From Metellina segmentata (Eukaryota > Arthropoda > Arachnida > Araneae > Tetragnathidae), in the NCBI GenBank assembly GCA_947359465.1, contig OX375872.1, positions 7,262,137 through 7,326,136 on the forward strand: 64,000 bases of DNA. Reading direction: 5' to 3'. Shown here piece after piece: positions 23,665-35,936 of the stretch. The position numbers and the translations under genes are program-made. The first letter of the stretch is position 1; the number at the start of each line of letters is the position of its first letter. Below the pieces are notes generated by a model that saw nothing but the letters and a program-made list of their open reading frames with translations, searched no databases and had not been told where the DNA came from.

Positions 23665-24278
23665 CGGAAAACAATTACATTCATAGTTTAAGTAAGAACA
23701 CTTTCACACTGAGGAAACCAAACGTTCTCACTGGATTGCCAGACCAACCAGGCATACAGGACTGGAAAGGTCCCAATGAATGAAAAGGTCTCTGATGTTG
23801 GAAAATGCCTCCTGTACATCCTGGAGCAATACATGAACTTCTATAATACAGTGGCCAACAACCAGTGCAGAAGTCAACGATAGTGAGGCTGATAATTAAT
23901 TTTTATTTTTCCATTTGTCACTAGTTCTTAACTTTTTCATAACAAAAACTTATCTTTTATAATGTCATAAAAGTATTTTTAAAGTTTTGTTCCTAAAAAT
24001 AAATAATTTTGTTCATGTAATATTATTTTTCTATTTTTTCCCCCAGTAATTTCAGTGTAATTAGGTAAAATGTGTAAAAAGAGAATATGTGCCAATTTTT
24101 TAAAATTTTGTGGGTTGCCTTCATGAATTATACTTGGATTATAAGAGCTTTATAATATCAATTATCTCAATTTTTTTCTTTAGTTTATGAACACCAGAAT
24201 TGAAGTTGTACACTTTTTAATCTCTTGTCAAATTTGAGTTTTGTAACATCCCCTTTTTACATCTGCCAATTCAATTAG

Positions 24279-26809
24279 GGTGAATGAGAAACCTTAGACT
24301 ACAGTTATTTTGAAATAGCTTGGTGCTGGACATCTGTTAACCATTCCAATGCTTTAAAATTGTCTCCATAACTTGATCATCACCTCATAACATGGGATTG
24401 TGCTGGCTCACATTCAAATATCTCATTAGCACTTCTCTGAACATTATCTCTTTTCAACCCACAATGATCTTTACCTGAACTGTTATCTTTTCAAATGTTG
24501 GCTTGTGCCTTCAGCACCACTGAACTTAGGTGTTCCAGTAAATATGGAATCATTTTCTAGAGAGTCATGATGTCAGTTCATATATGTATCCACATATGCT
24601 ACCCTATATAAAACCAAGATGATGTTATGTTTGTGTGAATATTCTCAATAAACATCTCATAACTAACCTTTGTTCATTAAATGTTAAGAACATTAAGATT
24701 TTCACTAAGAAAATACTGGGCATGCATTTATAGCCAGATATCAGCATTCAAACATGTTTCATTTTCCTTGTAATGTCAGTAGTAGCAGAGTACTTTATGA
24801 AATATCTTCATTTTTATGAATACAATGTGTACTTGAGCTCCATTTTCAAAACTTCTTTTTTTCCACTATGTAATGTTTAAAGTCCATGTGTTAATCACCA
24901 GTTTTCAAAGTTGTTTTGCAGTTACATTTTTATCCAATTAGTAGCCTTTATCAAATGTTATGCTCCAGTCAAAGTATTTCACTAATATCGGATTAACTAT
25001 AAGTATTGTATTCACCAAATGTAGAAATTCAGCAAATAATTCTAAACTTGTAAAATGTATGCTGTATTTTATGATATGTATGTGTTCTGTAGTTTTGATG
25101 GAATTTTCATGTAAATTATTCACTTGATAACAGATTATATTTGCTTTGACACTGTGGTTTGAGTTTCTATTGACATAGAATTTGTGACATGTCATTTGTA
25201 TTCCTGTCATTATTGGTAGTTTCTTAAAATAAAAGCTAGTAACTCAATGATTAGGATGAACAGTTGTCACTTGTGATTAAAAATAATTCATACTAAACAA
25301 TATAGCAACTAAACTACTTAAAAACTTAGATAACATGTTTAAATTATGTAAAAGGCAGCTTTATCATAAAGGGGTTTAGTTTGTATTTTTACATAATGAA
25401 CATTTTCTTTAGCAATTTTCATCAGGTTACAATGCTCAAGTAGTTTAACTTCTTTGGGGGTCTATCTTAAATTGACACTCATTTTTAACAGTTATACTTT
25501 AACAGAATTAAAACCTTTTCCCTGCTTAGAGAGGAAAACAAAACAATACAATAAAAATACTAGAATTAGTACAAATGGATCTACAAATCTTTAAGTGAAT
25601 TGACTAATGAAAAGTATTAAATTAAATTGAAAAGGAATTTGTAAGTTGTTAGTTTTATTTATTGTTTATCTGAAAAGAAATCACCCATGTATGTAGACTC
25701 TAGTTTTAGAATGATAATACAAGAACAAATATTTTTTCTACTGAATGCATGTAGTATTTTAATAATTTAATTCTGCTTTCTCAGAATGAAAATGTATTAA
25801 CTTTGAAAATTTTATTTTTGATCCAGATTTTAATTGAAATTTAAAAAAGAAATTGCAAATGCTTTTTTACCAAGTCATTCAAAGATAGAAAAGTGCTAAA
25901 TTTATTGGCAATTTTGTATAGTCAGATGAAAGTGTCTTGATGTTGCTTTATTATAAGTTTATGCTTAAAGTTAATCTGCATTCAGACAAATGATTCGAAA
26001 CTTATTGTTTAATGTTAGAAAAATTGGTTGATATTTTGATATATTTTATCTAATTCACAATTGTTTCGAAGCTGTCGTATCATTTATGTAGTTGTCATTC
26101 CTACCAGTTTTGACTGATAGAAATTTTTTTTTTGTTTTTTTTTTTGGGGGGGGGGGAATTCTTTTAACCAGTAGATTTTGTTATTTTAGTCATTCAATGT
26201 AATGAGGGATCTAAGCAATGCTACTCTACTTGGAAGTCTTGGGAGGCTTTAATCATACATGTAGCAATGCAGCTTGTCTAGTTTTATTCATGGTGAATAG
26301 AAGGTAAAACTAATTTTTAAAAGATTTGTCACTACAGAAGTTCTGATCCACACATAAAAATTTAAGTCACTCTGTCAGTAAAACTTTCCAGCTGAACACT
26401 TTGTTCCTGGAACAAATGACTTCCTAAAGTTGTATTAACACTGCCTTAGCCATATTCGTTGCTATCACATGAAGTTGTGTGAATTTTGGTTGTCAAAATT
26501 TGGTGAATTAGACTTGATTCAACCAACTTTTTTTTGATAGAACTTTGGTTTGATTAATAAGGTAAGGAGTTAGGTAATTGATGGTTTCTTGATCAATGAT
26601 GTAATTTCTTGTCATATTATTATGCTATTTGTTATGTTATGTGAGATGGGAGTTTAGACAGGATTTGCTGTTTACGCATTTTGTATTACATGTTTGTTGG
26701 ATTGATATTGTTTTAGCAGCTATATATAGACTAAAAAATTCTATCTGTGCTTGAGTTGTGCTTTATTTCATCCTTTCTTGGTAAAATTAATAATGAATTT
26801 TTTTCATAG
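24279..26809. other. Long plain intron before exon D
   Basis: AT-rich with no recognised element or significant frame. It contains a T-run followed by a G-run at about 26128-26157. Confidence 0.6.
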
Positions 26810-26914
26810 GGAGTGAAACATTTAGATCATTTTGGCTTCATATGCCGAGAAACAACTTTATCAGGTGGTGAATGTTACTCAGGCTATATCTTCCGATGTC
26901 AGACTGAAAAAGTG
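26810..26914 (+). CDS. TBC1D4: TBC1D1/4-like exon D: PTB2 core
   Basis: Acceptor ttttttcatag; 105 nt, phase 0 to 0, 35 codons. It encodes GVKHLDHFGFICRE...YIFRCQTEKV, the central beta sheet of the PTB fold (family pattern GIKHVDHFGFICRE...YVFQC). Two donors are possible three bases apart: gtggtt at 26912 and gttagt at 26915. I chose the second because it gives a gap-free match to the family (C-x-x-E-x-x-V-D) and is nearer the consensus. Use of the first would drop one valine. Confidence 0.92.
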
Positions 26915-27783
26915 GTTAGTTTTGCCTTGTATGTTGTAGATTTCTCATCTTATTTGTTTCAAAATTTTATTTTTGTGACATATTTTTTTATTCTGATTTA
27001 TTTCATAAATTTTAACTTCATACAAAAATTATTTTTTGTGTTCAAAATTTAATATTTTCTTTTGTTTAAGAAATGAAAAACTTAAGGAAAATAAGGATTT
27101 GATATTTCCAAAGCTTTCAATTGAAAAAAAAATATATAGTTTGTTTTTTTTACACCAATTTTGAGTAAGCATTTGTTTGATTTTTGGATTCCATGTAAAG
27201 AAAAGGGAGAAGAATACTTCCTTAATTTTCGTTTCTTTAAATAAAATATGGTAATTTTATGCACTTATTAACTATAGCATTTACTATTACATTTTTCTAC
27301 ATAAGCTTTGTATGTATATGCTTTAAAATTTGCTTATTCAGAGATGACATGTTTTTTGATGACCCAATTTGTAATCATGGAAACATTTTGGTGATAATAA
27401 TTACAATTTTCAATGTATTTTTTCTACATCATAAAGCATTTTGTGATGGTAACAATCAATGTGTTATTTACGAATCTTTGAAAACATTATTTTCAAATTT
27501 TGCTTTTGCAATTTTTTCTTGGAATGGTTTCAGTAAAATCAATTTTTTCAATATTACCAGCAGAGAATACAGATTTTTTGTTTATATTTAAGTTGCAGAC
27601 AAAAATTTCATTGTCTAGTTAATTATTGCATGCCAATCATTATATTTTGAGGAAACTCTGAATAATTCCCCATTAAGAAATTTAGATTTGCCACAAACAT
27701 ACCATTTTCTGTGATGTAACATTTTTTTTTATTTCAAGACTTAAAAGGTGAAATTGGTGGATATGTTTAGATGATTGTATGTG
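26915..27783. other. Non-coding intron sequence
   Basis: A 110-codon frame at 27259-27591 is Phe/Ile-rich and looks like translated AT-rich DNA, with no motif. Confidence 0.6.
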
Positions 27784-28907
27784 CAGTCACGGATAAAAAA
27801 TGAACCACCCCTCTTCATTTGAGCAATTTTAACAGAAAATTCAAAGATGGCGTTTATCAGGAGCTAATGTCTTTTATAAATTCAAATGTCTAAAATTTGC
27901 TTAAGGGGCTGCCTTCATTTTAAATTCAGCACCGACTTCTAAATTTTCAATGGGAACCCTTAATTCAACACAAAATTTTAATTCTATATCAAATTTAACT
28001 TCATATATCAAATTTCATGTTATTAGGTCTTATCGTTTTTTATCGTATATTATGGGAACAGAAAGAGATTGGAGCTCCTAATATTAAATCAGTTTCTTAG
28101 ACTTTTACATATATCTTCCTAAACAATAATTCTATAGCGCCGATATTTTGTACCATGTTACCTGTTAAACAAAGTACACCAAATATCTTATTTTGAAATA
28201 GTTTTTAGTATGCAATATTAATTATTAAATTAATGTTTGAAACATTTATGAATTGAAACCTTAATGTATTTTGATAGAAATCGATTAAGAACGTCTAGTA
28301 TGGCCATGCAAAATTTCATCTCATTCCTATTGTTAGTTTTTGAACTACATTAAATTTTCCTTATTACTGTGATTTTAGGGGGAAACCAAAAGTTTAAAAC
28401 ACATCTCACAAGCCTCGGATAATAATTCTTAGATCGTTCGCACTTGGATTGTAAATATAATAATGTAAATCTCAAATCGTTTGCACTTGCATAGTAAATA
28501 TAATAATTCTCAGATCACTGAAAAATATGTTTGAACTAGTGTTCTGATTTAAAATTCAGGTAGCTATAACTACAATTAATCTCAAGCTACAAATAGCGGC
28601 TTTCTATGTTAAGAGGATTCCTTTTATTGACACCAATTTTAGGATTAAATATAGTTGAATAAAGGTAGTAAAAGTCATGAAGTTTCATATTTAGACTTGA
28701 CGATGCAGAATCTGATTATGGAATCAAAACATGGCGTTTCCATTAGAAATTTCGTTGTTTGTGCAAAATTTGACTTGAAATGTCCCTGTATACAAATTTT
28801 TTAAAATTTGAATTTGTAGATGCGTTCTTAATCAAATATCCTTGAATTTGCTCTAATATGAATTGTGCTCTAAATAAAGAAGGTGGTTCGTTTTTTCCCA
28901 TGACTAC
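27784..28907. mobile_element. Short inverted-repeat element (MITE-like)
   Basis: The left end cagtcacggataaaaaatga and the right end in reverse (tagtcatgggaaaaaacgaa), both followed by ccacc...tctt.attt, form about 45-bp imperfect inverted termini around 1.1 kb. The interior has no coding frame. It includes two near-repeats 'cgttcgcacttg(g/c)at' at about 28435 and 28480. Confidence 0.65.
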
Positions 28908-29989
28908 TACATCAATGTTTTTTCAAAGTACTACTAAACTGAAAAACTTTTAATGCATTGTATATCAAAAGCTGCCTGAAAATATGGATAATACTGTATC
29001 TGATAAATGTTGACTTTACTTTGACTATATCTTCAAAGTACCCAGTATGATCTACCTATCAGTTTTCAGATATTTACTGATTGCAATGCGGAATTAACAT
29101 ACGGTAAATGTTTTAATCTTAATGGGGAGTTTATATCAATATAATAAAAGTAAAACTTTAGAATTATTGTTCATTTTTTTACACCTAAGCTTTGTTGTGG
29201 AAGTGCAGCAAAACATATGGATTGTTTTAGACACTTTTTTTTACACATACCACAAATTCTAAATCTTTCTAATTGTTTCATGCCATTCCTGAATGGTGTG
29301 ATTGGTATAATGCTTGTATGTAGTTAGAAAAACATGGGCGACGATAGACTTAAAAACAACTTAAACTAATAAACAAGAGCAATAGAAGGATGTGGCTAAT
29401 AAACTACAGATGACTTGTACAGATGAGCACATGTAATATACCATTTATTTCTTTTAAATTTTTCAATGAAAAATTTGAGGTGTTTCATTGCAATTGGTCG
29501 TAATAAAAACTAGTGATATAAATTTGTAAGTGGTTTTAAATTTTCCCTAATTTTATCAAAAAGCATAAATTAATGACGATTTAATTTGACATGTTTTCGA
29601 GAAAAGGAAAGGGAGCATTTTTTTAGGTTTGTATGTGTGTGGCCATATCTTACAAATTACTGTAGTAAAGATTCAAGATTTTTTTCAAAAACTGTTAATT
29701 TCTGTAATGAGGAATTTACATGCAAATGAAACAATTTAGAAACGATTTAAAAACAATTTTTCTTAGTTTTTAGTATAAACATTCGATATTTAACTTCCTT
29801 GCTTTCAAATTTGATTTACAACTTTTTTAAACTATAAATTTTGTGTTTATGCTATTTAACTTACTCATACTTAAACATACTTTAACTTTAATTGGTGTTA
29901 TATATGCAACTTCTTTTTTTATTTTAAAAATATTTTGTATGGTTTGTTTAATGTTGAAACTAAATTTAGTAGCAAATTATTAAACACAG
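28908..29989. other. Non-coding intron before exon E
   Basis: AT-rich, nothing recognised. Confidence 0.6.
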
Positions 29990-30143
29990 GTGGATGAAAT
30001 GATGCAGACCCTTAAGCTTGCTTTCAGTAAAGCACACCAAAATTATCAGAAGTTCTCAGAAAATCCCTCCCAAGTGTCAAAAGTTTTTATTTGTGATTCT
30101 TGTCCAATGCATTGGTTTCATAAGCTGTGCTCTGAAGTAGAAG
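29990..30143 (+). CDS. TBC1D4: TBC1D1/4-like exon E: PTB2 C-terminal helix
   Basis: Acceptor aaacacag, donor gtaagg; 154 nt, phase 0 to 1. It encodes VDEMMQTLKLAFSKAHQNY, the C-terminal helix that caps PTB domains, followed by CDSCPMHWFHKLCSEVEG. The CPMHxxHKLCxxxEG motif is a hallmark of TBC1D1/TBC1D4 just after PTB2. The last base starts a glycine codon that exon F completes. Confidence 0.93.
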
Positions 30144-30719
30144 GTAAGGCTGTCTTTTAAATAGCATTATTTTTAATAAATTGATTATAAATGAATGTAA
30201 TTGTATATTTGTATGGATAATCAGTTCTAAATTGAATTGTTCTTTATTATTAACTATCAGATTGTAATTTTAAGATCAATAAGGAATCTTTTTGAGGCAA
30301 TAAAAATGCTTCTAGTGGTTAACTGCTGCAGAATGTATTTTGCCTAGATAAATGTTACATCTATGGATTCTCTTAATATTGAATATTAGCCTCTGCATGG
30401 CCAGCCCGGCATTGCCCGTTCTTTTCGTGGGGTCTGGTGTGACAACTACTGGCTAACCCCCCGGTAATTGCTACGAATTCCGCAAACCAAATGGGAATTC
30501 GTAGCTGGATTCATGTTGGATAACAGCCATGACGGCATTGCCCATGGTGTTGGTTTCCTTCGCAAACCAGATAGGAATTCATAGCCTATTGGATAACAGC
30601 CACGACGAGCAATGCTCATTGTCAAATGTGGTCAAATGCAAAGAGATCGAATCGGCGTGACAATCGCTGAGATAAAAAAGAAAAAACAATAATGCTCACC
30701 AACCCCCCTGTGATTGCTA

Positions 30720-30785
30720 TGCAATTCCAAAAACGATCCCAATAGCCCATTATGTTCGTCCTGTGCGACGTTAATTAAATACCTA
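30720..30785 (+). repeat. SINE tail fragment
   Basis: caatagcccattatgttcgt followed by cctgtgcgacgttaattaaa matches the last part of the SINE family. Confidence 0.65.
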
Positions 30786-30817
30786 CCAAAAACAAAAGGG
30801 ACGTCATTGTCCTATGC

Positions 30818-31347
30818 CAGGCCTCGAAATAGATTTTTTAATACAGGTGCACCTAAGTTTTTAAATTATGTGTACAGGTTATATTTTAGGTGCACATTAA
30901 AAAAAACGTAATGTTAGAGCATTGATATATTGTAAATTACTTTATTATTTGGTTATGTTTAGTTAGGTTAGTAGTAGATAGTAAATAAAAATATTTTAAA
31001 ATCGAAATTCTCCCTTCTCTGGCGCACGACTATCGCGACTGTCGCTTCAACAGAGCCATCTGGAAAATGTTTCGATCTTCGGAAAGTTCTGTTGGCAGTG
31101 GCACAACCTTCCTCCTGTATAAACCCGTTACGGCCCATCAATTTTGTTTTCGCATAGTGTGTATTTAGGAATTTTAATTCCGTTCATTTAGAGCAAGAGA
31201 GGTCGATACTAATAGTTTGTTCAAGCATCAAAATAACATAAAAGGTTCCCTCCCCTTTTTTAACGTTAGGTGCACGGCATGCACCTAGCGGGAAAAAATT
31301 AGGTGCGCAATTTTATTTTCATGTGCACCTAGGTATTTCGAGCCCTG
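30818..31347. mobile_element. hAT-type non-autonomous element, 530 bp
   Basis: Terminal inverted repeats CAGGCCTCGAAATA and (reversed) CAGGGCTCGAAATA, flanked by a perfect 8-bp target duplication TCCTATGC (30810-30817 and 31348-31355). Subterminal aggtgcacct motifs recur at both ends. No transposase. End sequence, 8-bp duplication and size are typical for hAT MITEs. It is inserted in the Helitron at 30386. Confidence 0.93.
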
Positions 31348-31863
31348 TCCTATGCACCCATATTTGTATTGCAAAAATAGAAAAGATACAATTTAAAAAG
31401 CAGGAAATGGAATCTGATCTCAGCAGTGAATGTCAAATTCGTATTGAAAAAAATATAAAAGTTATAATTTAAAAATTATTTATTTAAAGAAAATCATATT
31501 TTTAGGTATCAATGTAATGTGAAATTTTCCGCAGGTTTAAAATCCGAGGAAATACTCCAGTTAAAACTTTATTTTTTAATCGTCCACTGAAAAATCATTC
31601 CTCCGCAAAATTAAGCGTAAATGGAAAACTTAAATTTAGAATATGATCTTTTATGCCGTTGCCATTCTAAAGAAAACAAAAATAATTAAATTCCTCTAAA
31701 TTCATTTTAAAATGTTCTAGATTGAATTTTAAAATTCGTGTTTCGTACAGAAATGCAAAATATTTGGACTACCAGTGTGCCAGATCCCATTACTGTAAAG
31801 TGCTGTAGATTTCCCAGGAACTTGCACATAACAAATAAACACTTCCCTTTATAATAGTAGAGA

Positions 31864-32401
31864 CTAGCCACTGCATAGTCAGCACAGCGGTGCTCATGAC
31901 AGTTCTTTTCGAGTGGTCAGGTGTGACAACTGCTCGCTAAATCCGGTGATTGCTACGAATTTGATAACAGCCATCATGGAGTTGCCCGTGGTGTTGGTTT
32001 GGGAAGCAAACCAAATCGAAATTCGTAGCCAATTGGATAGCAGCCATTACAGTGTTGCCATTGTCAAATGTGGCCAAATTCGAATTGCGAAGATATCCAA
32101 TCGGCGTGACATCACAATCTCTTGAGAAAACAGTCTACGGCTTTGGCGAGTGGATGATGCTGTGTGGAATGTCCTTTAGGGTCTAGTAGAAAGGAGATGG
32201 TTTTACATCGCTTTCGGCAACCCTCGCGTACTTTCAATTACATTCCAATTTTAAAATGTTCTAGATTGAATTTTAAAATTCGTGCGCAATAAAAAAATTT
32301 TAACATTTTAGACTACCTGTGTGAAAAATCTCATTAATGTAAGTGCCATAGATTCGTGAGGACAGTCCACACACAAACACTTCCTTTTATAATAGTAGAG
32401 A
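31864..32401 (-). mobile_element. Helitron copy 3, joined head-to-tail to copy 2
   Basis: 538 bp; the minus strand begins TCTCTACTATTATAAAAGGA and ends in CTAG after a hairpin (AGCCACTGCATAG region). It lies directly between the terminal A of copy 2 and the following T (32402), i.e. inserted exactly at the 5' end of the previous Helitron. Confidence 0.87.
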
Positions 32402-33288
32402 TGGTGGAATGGAGGTGTACTAATCTACTTATTCTAATAATTATGTTGGAATTGTTAAAAATATATTGGTGTCTTATTAATATACCTAAAACTAATGCTT
32501 TATTACAATTTTGACAATTATGTCTGCTTGCTCAATAAAGATTATTTGCTTATGAAAGATACCAAGGAATGTCACATAGATGTTCCTCAAAATGCTATGA
32601 TGCTTCCATTTATCAAATCATTATTATATATTTAGTCAAGTTGACTGTCTTTGGGTTTTGATTTGATTTTTTATTATTTACTCCTGATGAGACATACAAC
32701 TGTTAGCTTGTTTAAAATTCCTCTAGGAAGCACTGATACCTTGTTAGTTTACTTTCCAGGCATGTCCATCAATGCATTGGTTTTTAAACCTGCATTTGTC
32801 AACGTGCATTTAATAGTGTTTGTATATAAGTGAAATGATGATTAAATTCAGAGGTTCTGGTGTGAGGTAGCTGTGATTCCTTATTTATGTCAGTCTGCAC
32901 AGATTTTCAAGACACAATGACCATATTTTCAAGACACAATGACCATATGTTCTTTTTTGACTAGAATATTATTAATCTGATCCCAATTGAGTTAGAAGCA
33001 ATCATAGTTTCAACATCAAAATCCCCAAAGTCTTAAGTAATATAGCAGCCTACTTAACACCATCAGACTCACTGATTTAACTAATTATATCCGTAATTGT
33101 TTATCAATGAGTTAGTATTTGCTTCATAACCATCATTGAAATCAGCCTGTGGTATAGTTTTATTTCACAGAATATTACAGGATTCACATATTGCTATTTA
33201 GATGTATGTATTAATTAGTCCTATCTGTTTACTTCATACAAACTAAAGCAGTTCACTCAAGATAATAGGAATGGCAATATTTTCACAG
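32402..33288. other. Non-coding intron before exon F
   Basis: Contains a 23-bp tandem duplication, attttcaagacacaatgacc(ata), at about 32903-32948. Otherwise nothing recognised. Confidence 0.6.
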
Positions 33289-33380
33289 GTTTGCCAGCAG
33301 AAGATTCTCATTTAATAATTTTGAAGAGACTTGGAACTTTAGCAGATACCGATAAAGAGGAAATAATAGTTAAATTTCAG
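33289..33380 (+). CDS. TBC1D4: TBC1D1/4-like exon F: post-PTB2 helical segment
   Basis: Acceptor tttcacag, donor gtattg; 92 nt, phase 1 to 0. With the split glycine it encodes GLPAEDSHLIILKRLGTLADTDKEEIIVKFQ. This corresponds to the vertebrate stretch with a conserved L-x-x-L-x-D-x-E spacing before the central linker. It is a short exon with one clear reading frame and agreeing splice phases on both sides. Confidence 0.88.
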
Positions 33381-34147
33381 GTATTGAATATTTATAACTT
33401 AGTACAGCATCTGCTTACTGTTTTTAAAAATTAATTGATGTTTGAAATTGTTTTGAATGATGTTATTTACAGTGCTTTGTTTAATATTTAGTCAGATTTA
33501 AAAGATTGAATGCATTTTTTAAAGTTAGTTAACTGACGTCAGATTTGTTTCTCTGTATATATTAATTATATCATTGAAGTAAGGTGAAAGCATTAAGTAA
33601 TATTAATGTAATCTCAAAAGTATTGCTGTGTAAATGAATATGGATGGATGTTATTTTATTTGCTGTTTAAAGTAAAATACCTTTTTTATGTTAAAATATT
33701 TTAGTAAATGATTTTGGACTTAAAACTACTCTATAGAGGTCAATTGCTTTGTGATTGATATTAGTATTATGTTCTGTCAAAATATGTTGATAGTTATTAG
33801 TTACGTATTTGTAGGGTTTCTATGTGGTGTAAAACCTTGAAGTTAAGGATAAATATTTTGGATTTTCAAGGTATTTTAAATAACTTGAAATGAAAAATAG
33901 CATTTAATTTTTCATCAGTTGAATTATATTTTTGGTTCATTATTTATATTTAATATGCTACATTTGGCAAAATTCAATGACTAAACAAGTGAAAAGAAAA
34001 ACATAGTTAAACTGCAATATATTATTTTTTTAGTATGTGCCTGTTTTGTGGACAAGAATTTTCACAGGCCTGTAAAGATAGTGTTTTAGTTTATATTTAT
34101 GTTGCTTTGAAATCTGGTAATATTCAGAGATCCTGTTTTATTATATA
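33381..34147. other. Non-coding intron sequence
   Basis: AT-rich, nothing recognised. Confidence 0.6.
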
Positions 34148-35130
34148 CTAGCCACTGCGTGGCTAGCCTGGCTTTGCCATGCCCGTGGTGTTGGCTTGCC
34201 GCAAACCAACACCACAGGCAACGCTGTGATGTAAGGTATTAAGCTGGTGTAAAATTTTCTGCAGATTTCAAATCCCCTTGAAGTTATATTCAATTTAAAA
34301 ATTATTTATTTAAAGAAAATCATATTTTTAGTTATTAATCTAAACTGAAATTTTCCGCAGATTTCAAATCCGTTGAAATTTTTGCTCTATCTTTAATGGT
34401 CTGGGAGATAGAAAAAAGAACTGTGACTGTAAATCCTTCCTCGGGCAAAATCTAAGCGGAAACGAAAAAATCCTCTGCGCTCTGTCGGAGAAACGGCTGA
34501 TGTGGCAAAGTCTTCTCCCTGGTAGTAACGCGTTAAAAAACCAATGGAAAATAAAATTATTAAATTCGTTAAAAAATTATTTATTTAAATAAAATCATAT
34601 TTTTAGGTATCAATCTAAAGTAAAATTTTCCGCAGATTTCAAATCCGTTGAAATTTTCAATCTATCTTTAGCAATTCTGATTTTACGAGAAAAAAACGTT
34701 TCAATCCCAGTCAATATGTTCTTTTTCTTGCTCTCATTCGCCAAAAAGGGGACAGGAAATGTAATCTGTTTCTTTTTTTAACGCTAAGGGCAGAATATGC
34801 AATCTATTTTTTTAAAAGAGAAAGTTCACGTGACGTCACAATCTTTTGCGAAAATGTAAAAAAATTAACGTGGGAGAGAAAAGGCTTATTTTAGAGGGTT
34901 TCTTTCGTTTGGACAAAACGCATTTGAAGAAGCGGATAGACAATAAAACTATTAAATAAATTTAAAAATTTTCTAGTTTAAATTTTAAAATTTCGCCGTG
35001 ACCCAAAAATTGCTAAAAATTTGGACTACCTGTGTGTTAAATCTCATAGCTGTAAGTGCCATAGAATCGTCAGGATTTTGCTCCCGCGAAAAAAAAACCT
35101 GACAAACACTTCCTTTTATAATTGTAGAGA
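34148..35130 (-). mobile_element. Helitron copy 4, complete ends
   Basis: 983 bp between A (34147) and T (35131). The minus strand starts TCTCTACAATTATAAAAGGA and ends ...AGCCACGCAGTGGCTAG with a 6-bp-stem hairpin. It carries two or three copies of a block with 'attttccgcagatttcaaat' (about 34245, 34345, 34620). No RepHel gene, so non-autonomous. Confidence 0.9.
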
Positions 35131-35810
35131 TTTGAAAGGAAAATTTCTATGGATAGCAATGCCATTTATAAATATGTGTATGTTGCCTTAATGAGGAAAA
35201 AGCAGAATTAGTTTCAACTGAAATACTAGAATCAAAATATGTCTAGAAAACATAATTGCTGGCATTGGATAATTAAAACTGATTCACTAGTGGGTGGCAT
35301 TTTTCTATTGGAAGTTTTGACTTTATTAATCTAAATAAGTAAACTCAAAGCTAACTATTTCTTTTCTCATCTGATTTTATTGTATTCTAATGTCCAACAT
35401 CAAGCAGCATCAACTTGTATTACAAAAATTTATCAAAATGATGTTTCCATTAAAGGATTAATTCTTGTTCAATTTTATGGGTGCCTGCACTGATAGAACT
35501 CAAGCAAAAGTACAGATTTTATCAGAACACAAAGCAACAAGGGGGTATTCCTCTCATTCTATCATCACTATTAACTACTAATTTTGAGGTTTCTTAGATG
35601 CTGAAAAAGATTATTTTAAATTGTTAAATGAACTAATAGGAAAACTCAAATTATGTGCAATTCAGAATATTCTGTTTGTATTTTGAATCTCCCTTCAGAA
35701 TTAATCTTCACTTAGCTGCTAGAATTTTTATATATTGACATGAAATTTGCATTTCACTCTTAGTATTTTGTAAAACACACATCTTTTAGTATATTTTCTT
35801 TTCTTTACAG
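35131..35810. other. Non-coding intron before exon G
   Basis: AT-rich, nothing recognised. Confidence 0.6.
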
Positions 35811-35936
35811 AATACTGTTAACAGTACTGTTCAAGAACAAAATGAAGTTCTTATGATGCTGTTGCGAGAGTGTGCAGAGCAAAAGCAAATTAGTCATTCT
35901 CACACTCTTAGCTCAGCTAATCATTTCAGAAATATT
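35811..35936 (+). CDS. TBC1D4: TBC1D1/4-like exon G: linker helix
   Basis: Acceptor ttctttacag, donor gtaagt; 126 nt, phase 0 to 0, 42 codons. It encodes NEVLMMLLRECAEQKQISHSH, matching the family segment [21 protein letters not shown] in which a helix rich in Leu, Glu and Gln ends in His residues. The following SSANHFRNI is poorly conserved linker. The exon is supported by splice sites, phase and local similarity. Confidence 0.88.

Larger units (their letters stand above)
21608..24278 (+). mobile_element. DNA transposon, SDxCxxQN protein family
   Basis: Imperfect inverted termini: left attgagttggcagttgtaaa, right (reversed) attgaattggcagatgtaaa, each followed by aaggggat. The interior encodes a degenerate multi-exon protein (next entries). 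No clear target duplication was found. Its superfamily is not certain. Confidence 0.72.
30386..31863 (-). mobile_element. Helitron copy 2, host of a hAT insertion
   Basis: The minus strand begins TCTCTACTATTATAAAGGGA and ends with the CTAA terminus after a GCCATGCAGAGGC hairpin; the left flank is A. It contains the cgcagg...aaatccg motif block shared with other copies. Interrupted by a SINE tail near 30720-30785 and by the hAT element at 30818. Confidence 0.82.

Noticed and set aside
27259..27591. A 110-codon coding gene
   Set aside because: Phe/Ile-rich product, AT-driven codons, no motif and no splice context; a chance frame in an intron.
28430..28510. A CRISPR-like array
   Set aside because: Only two imperfect near-repeats within a eukaryotic intron element.
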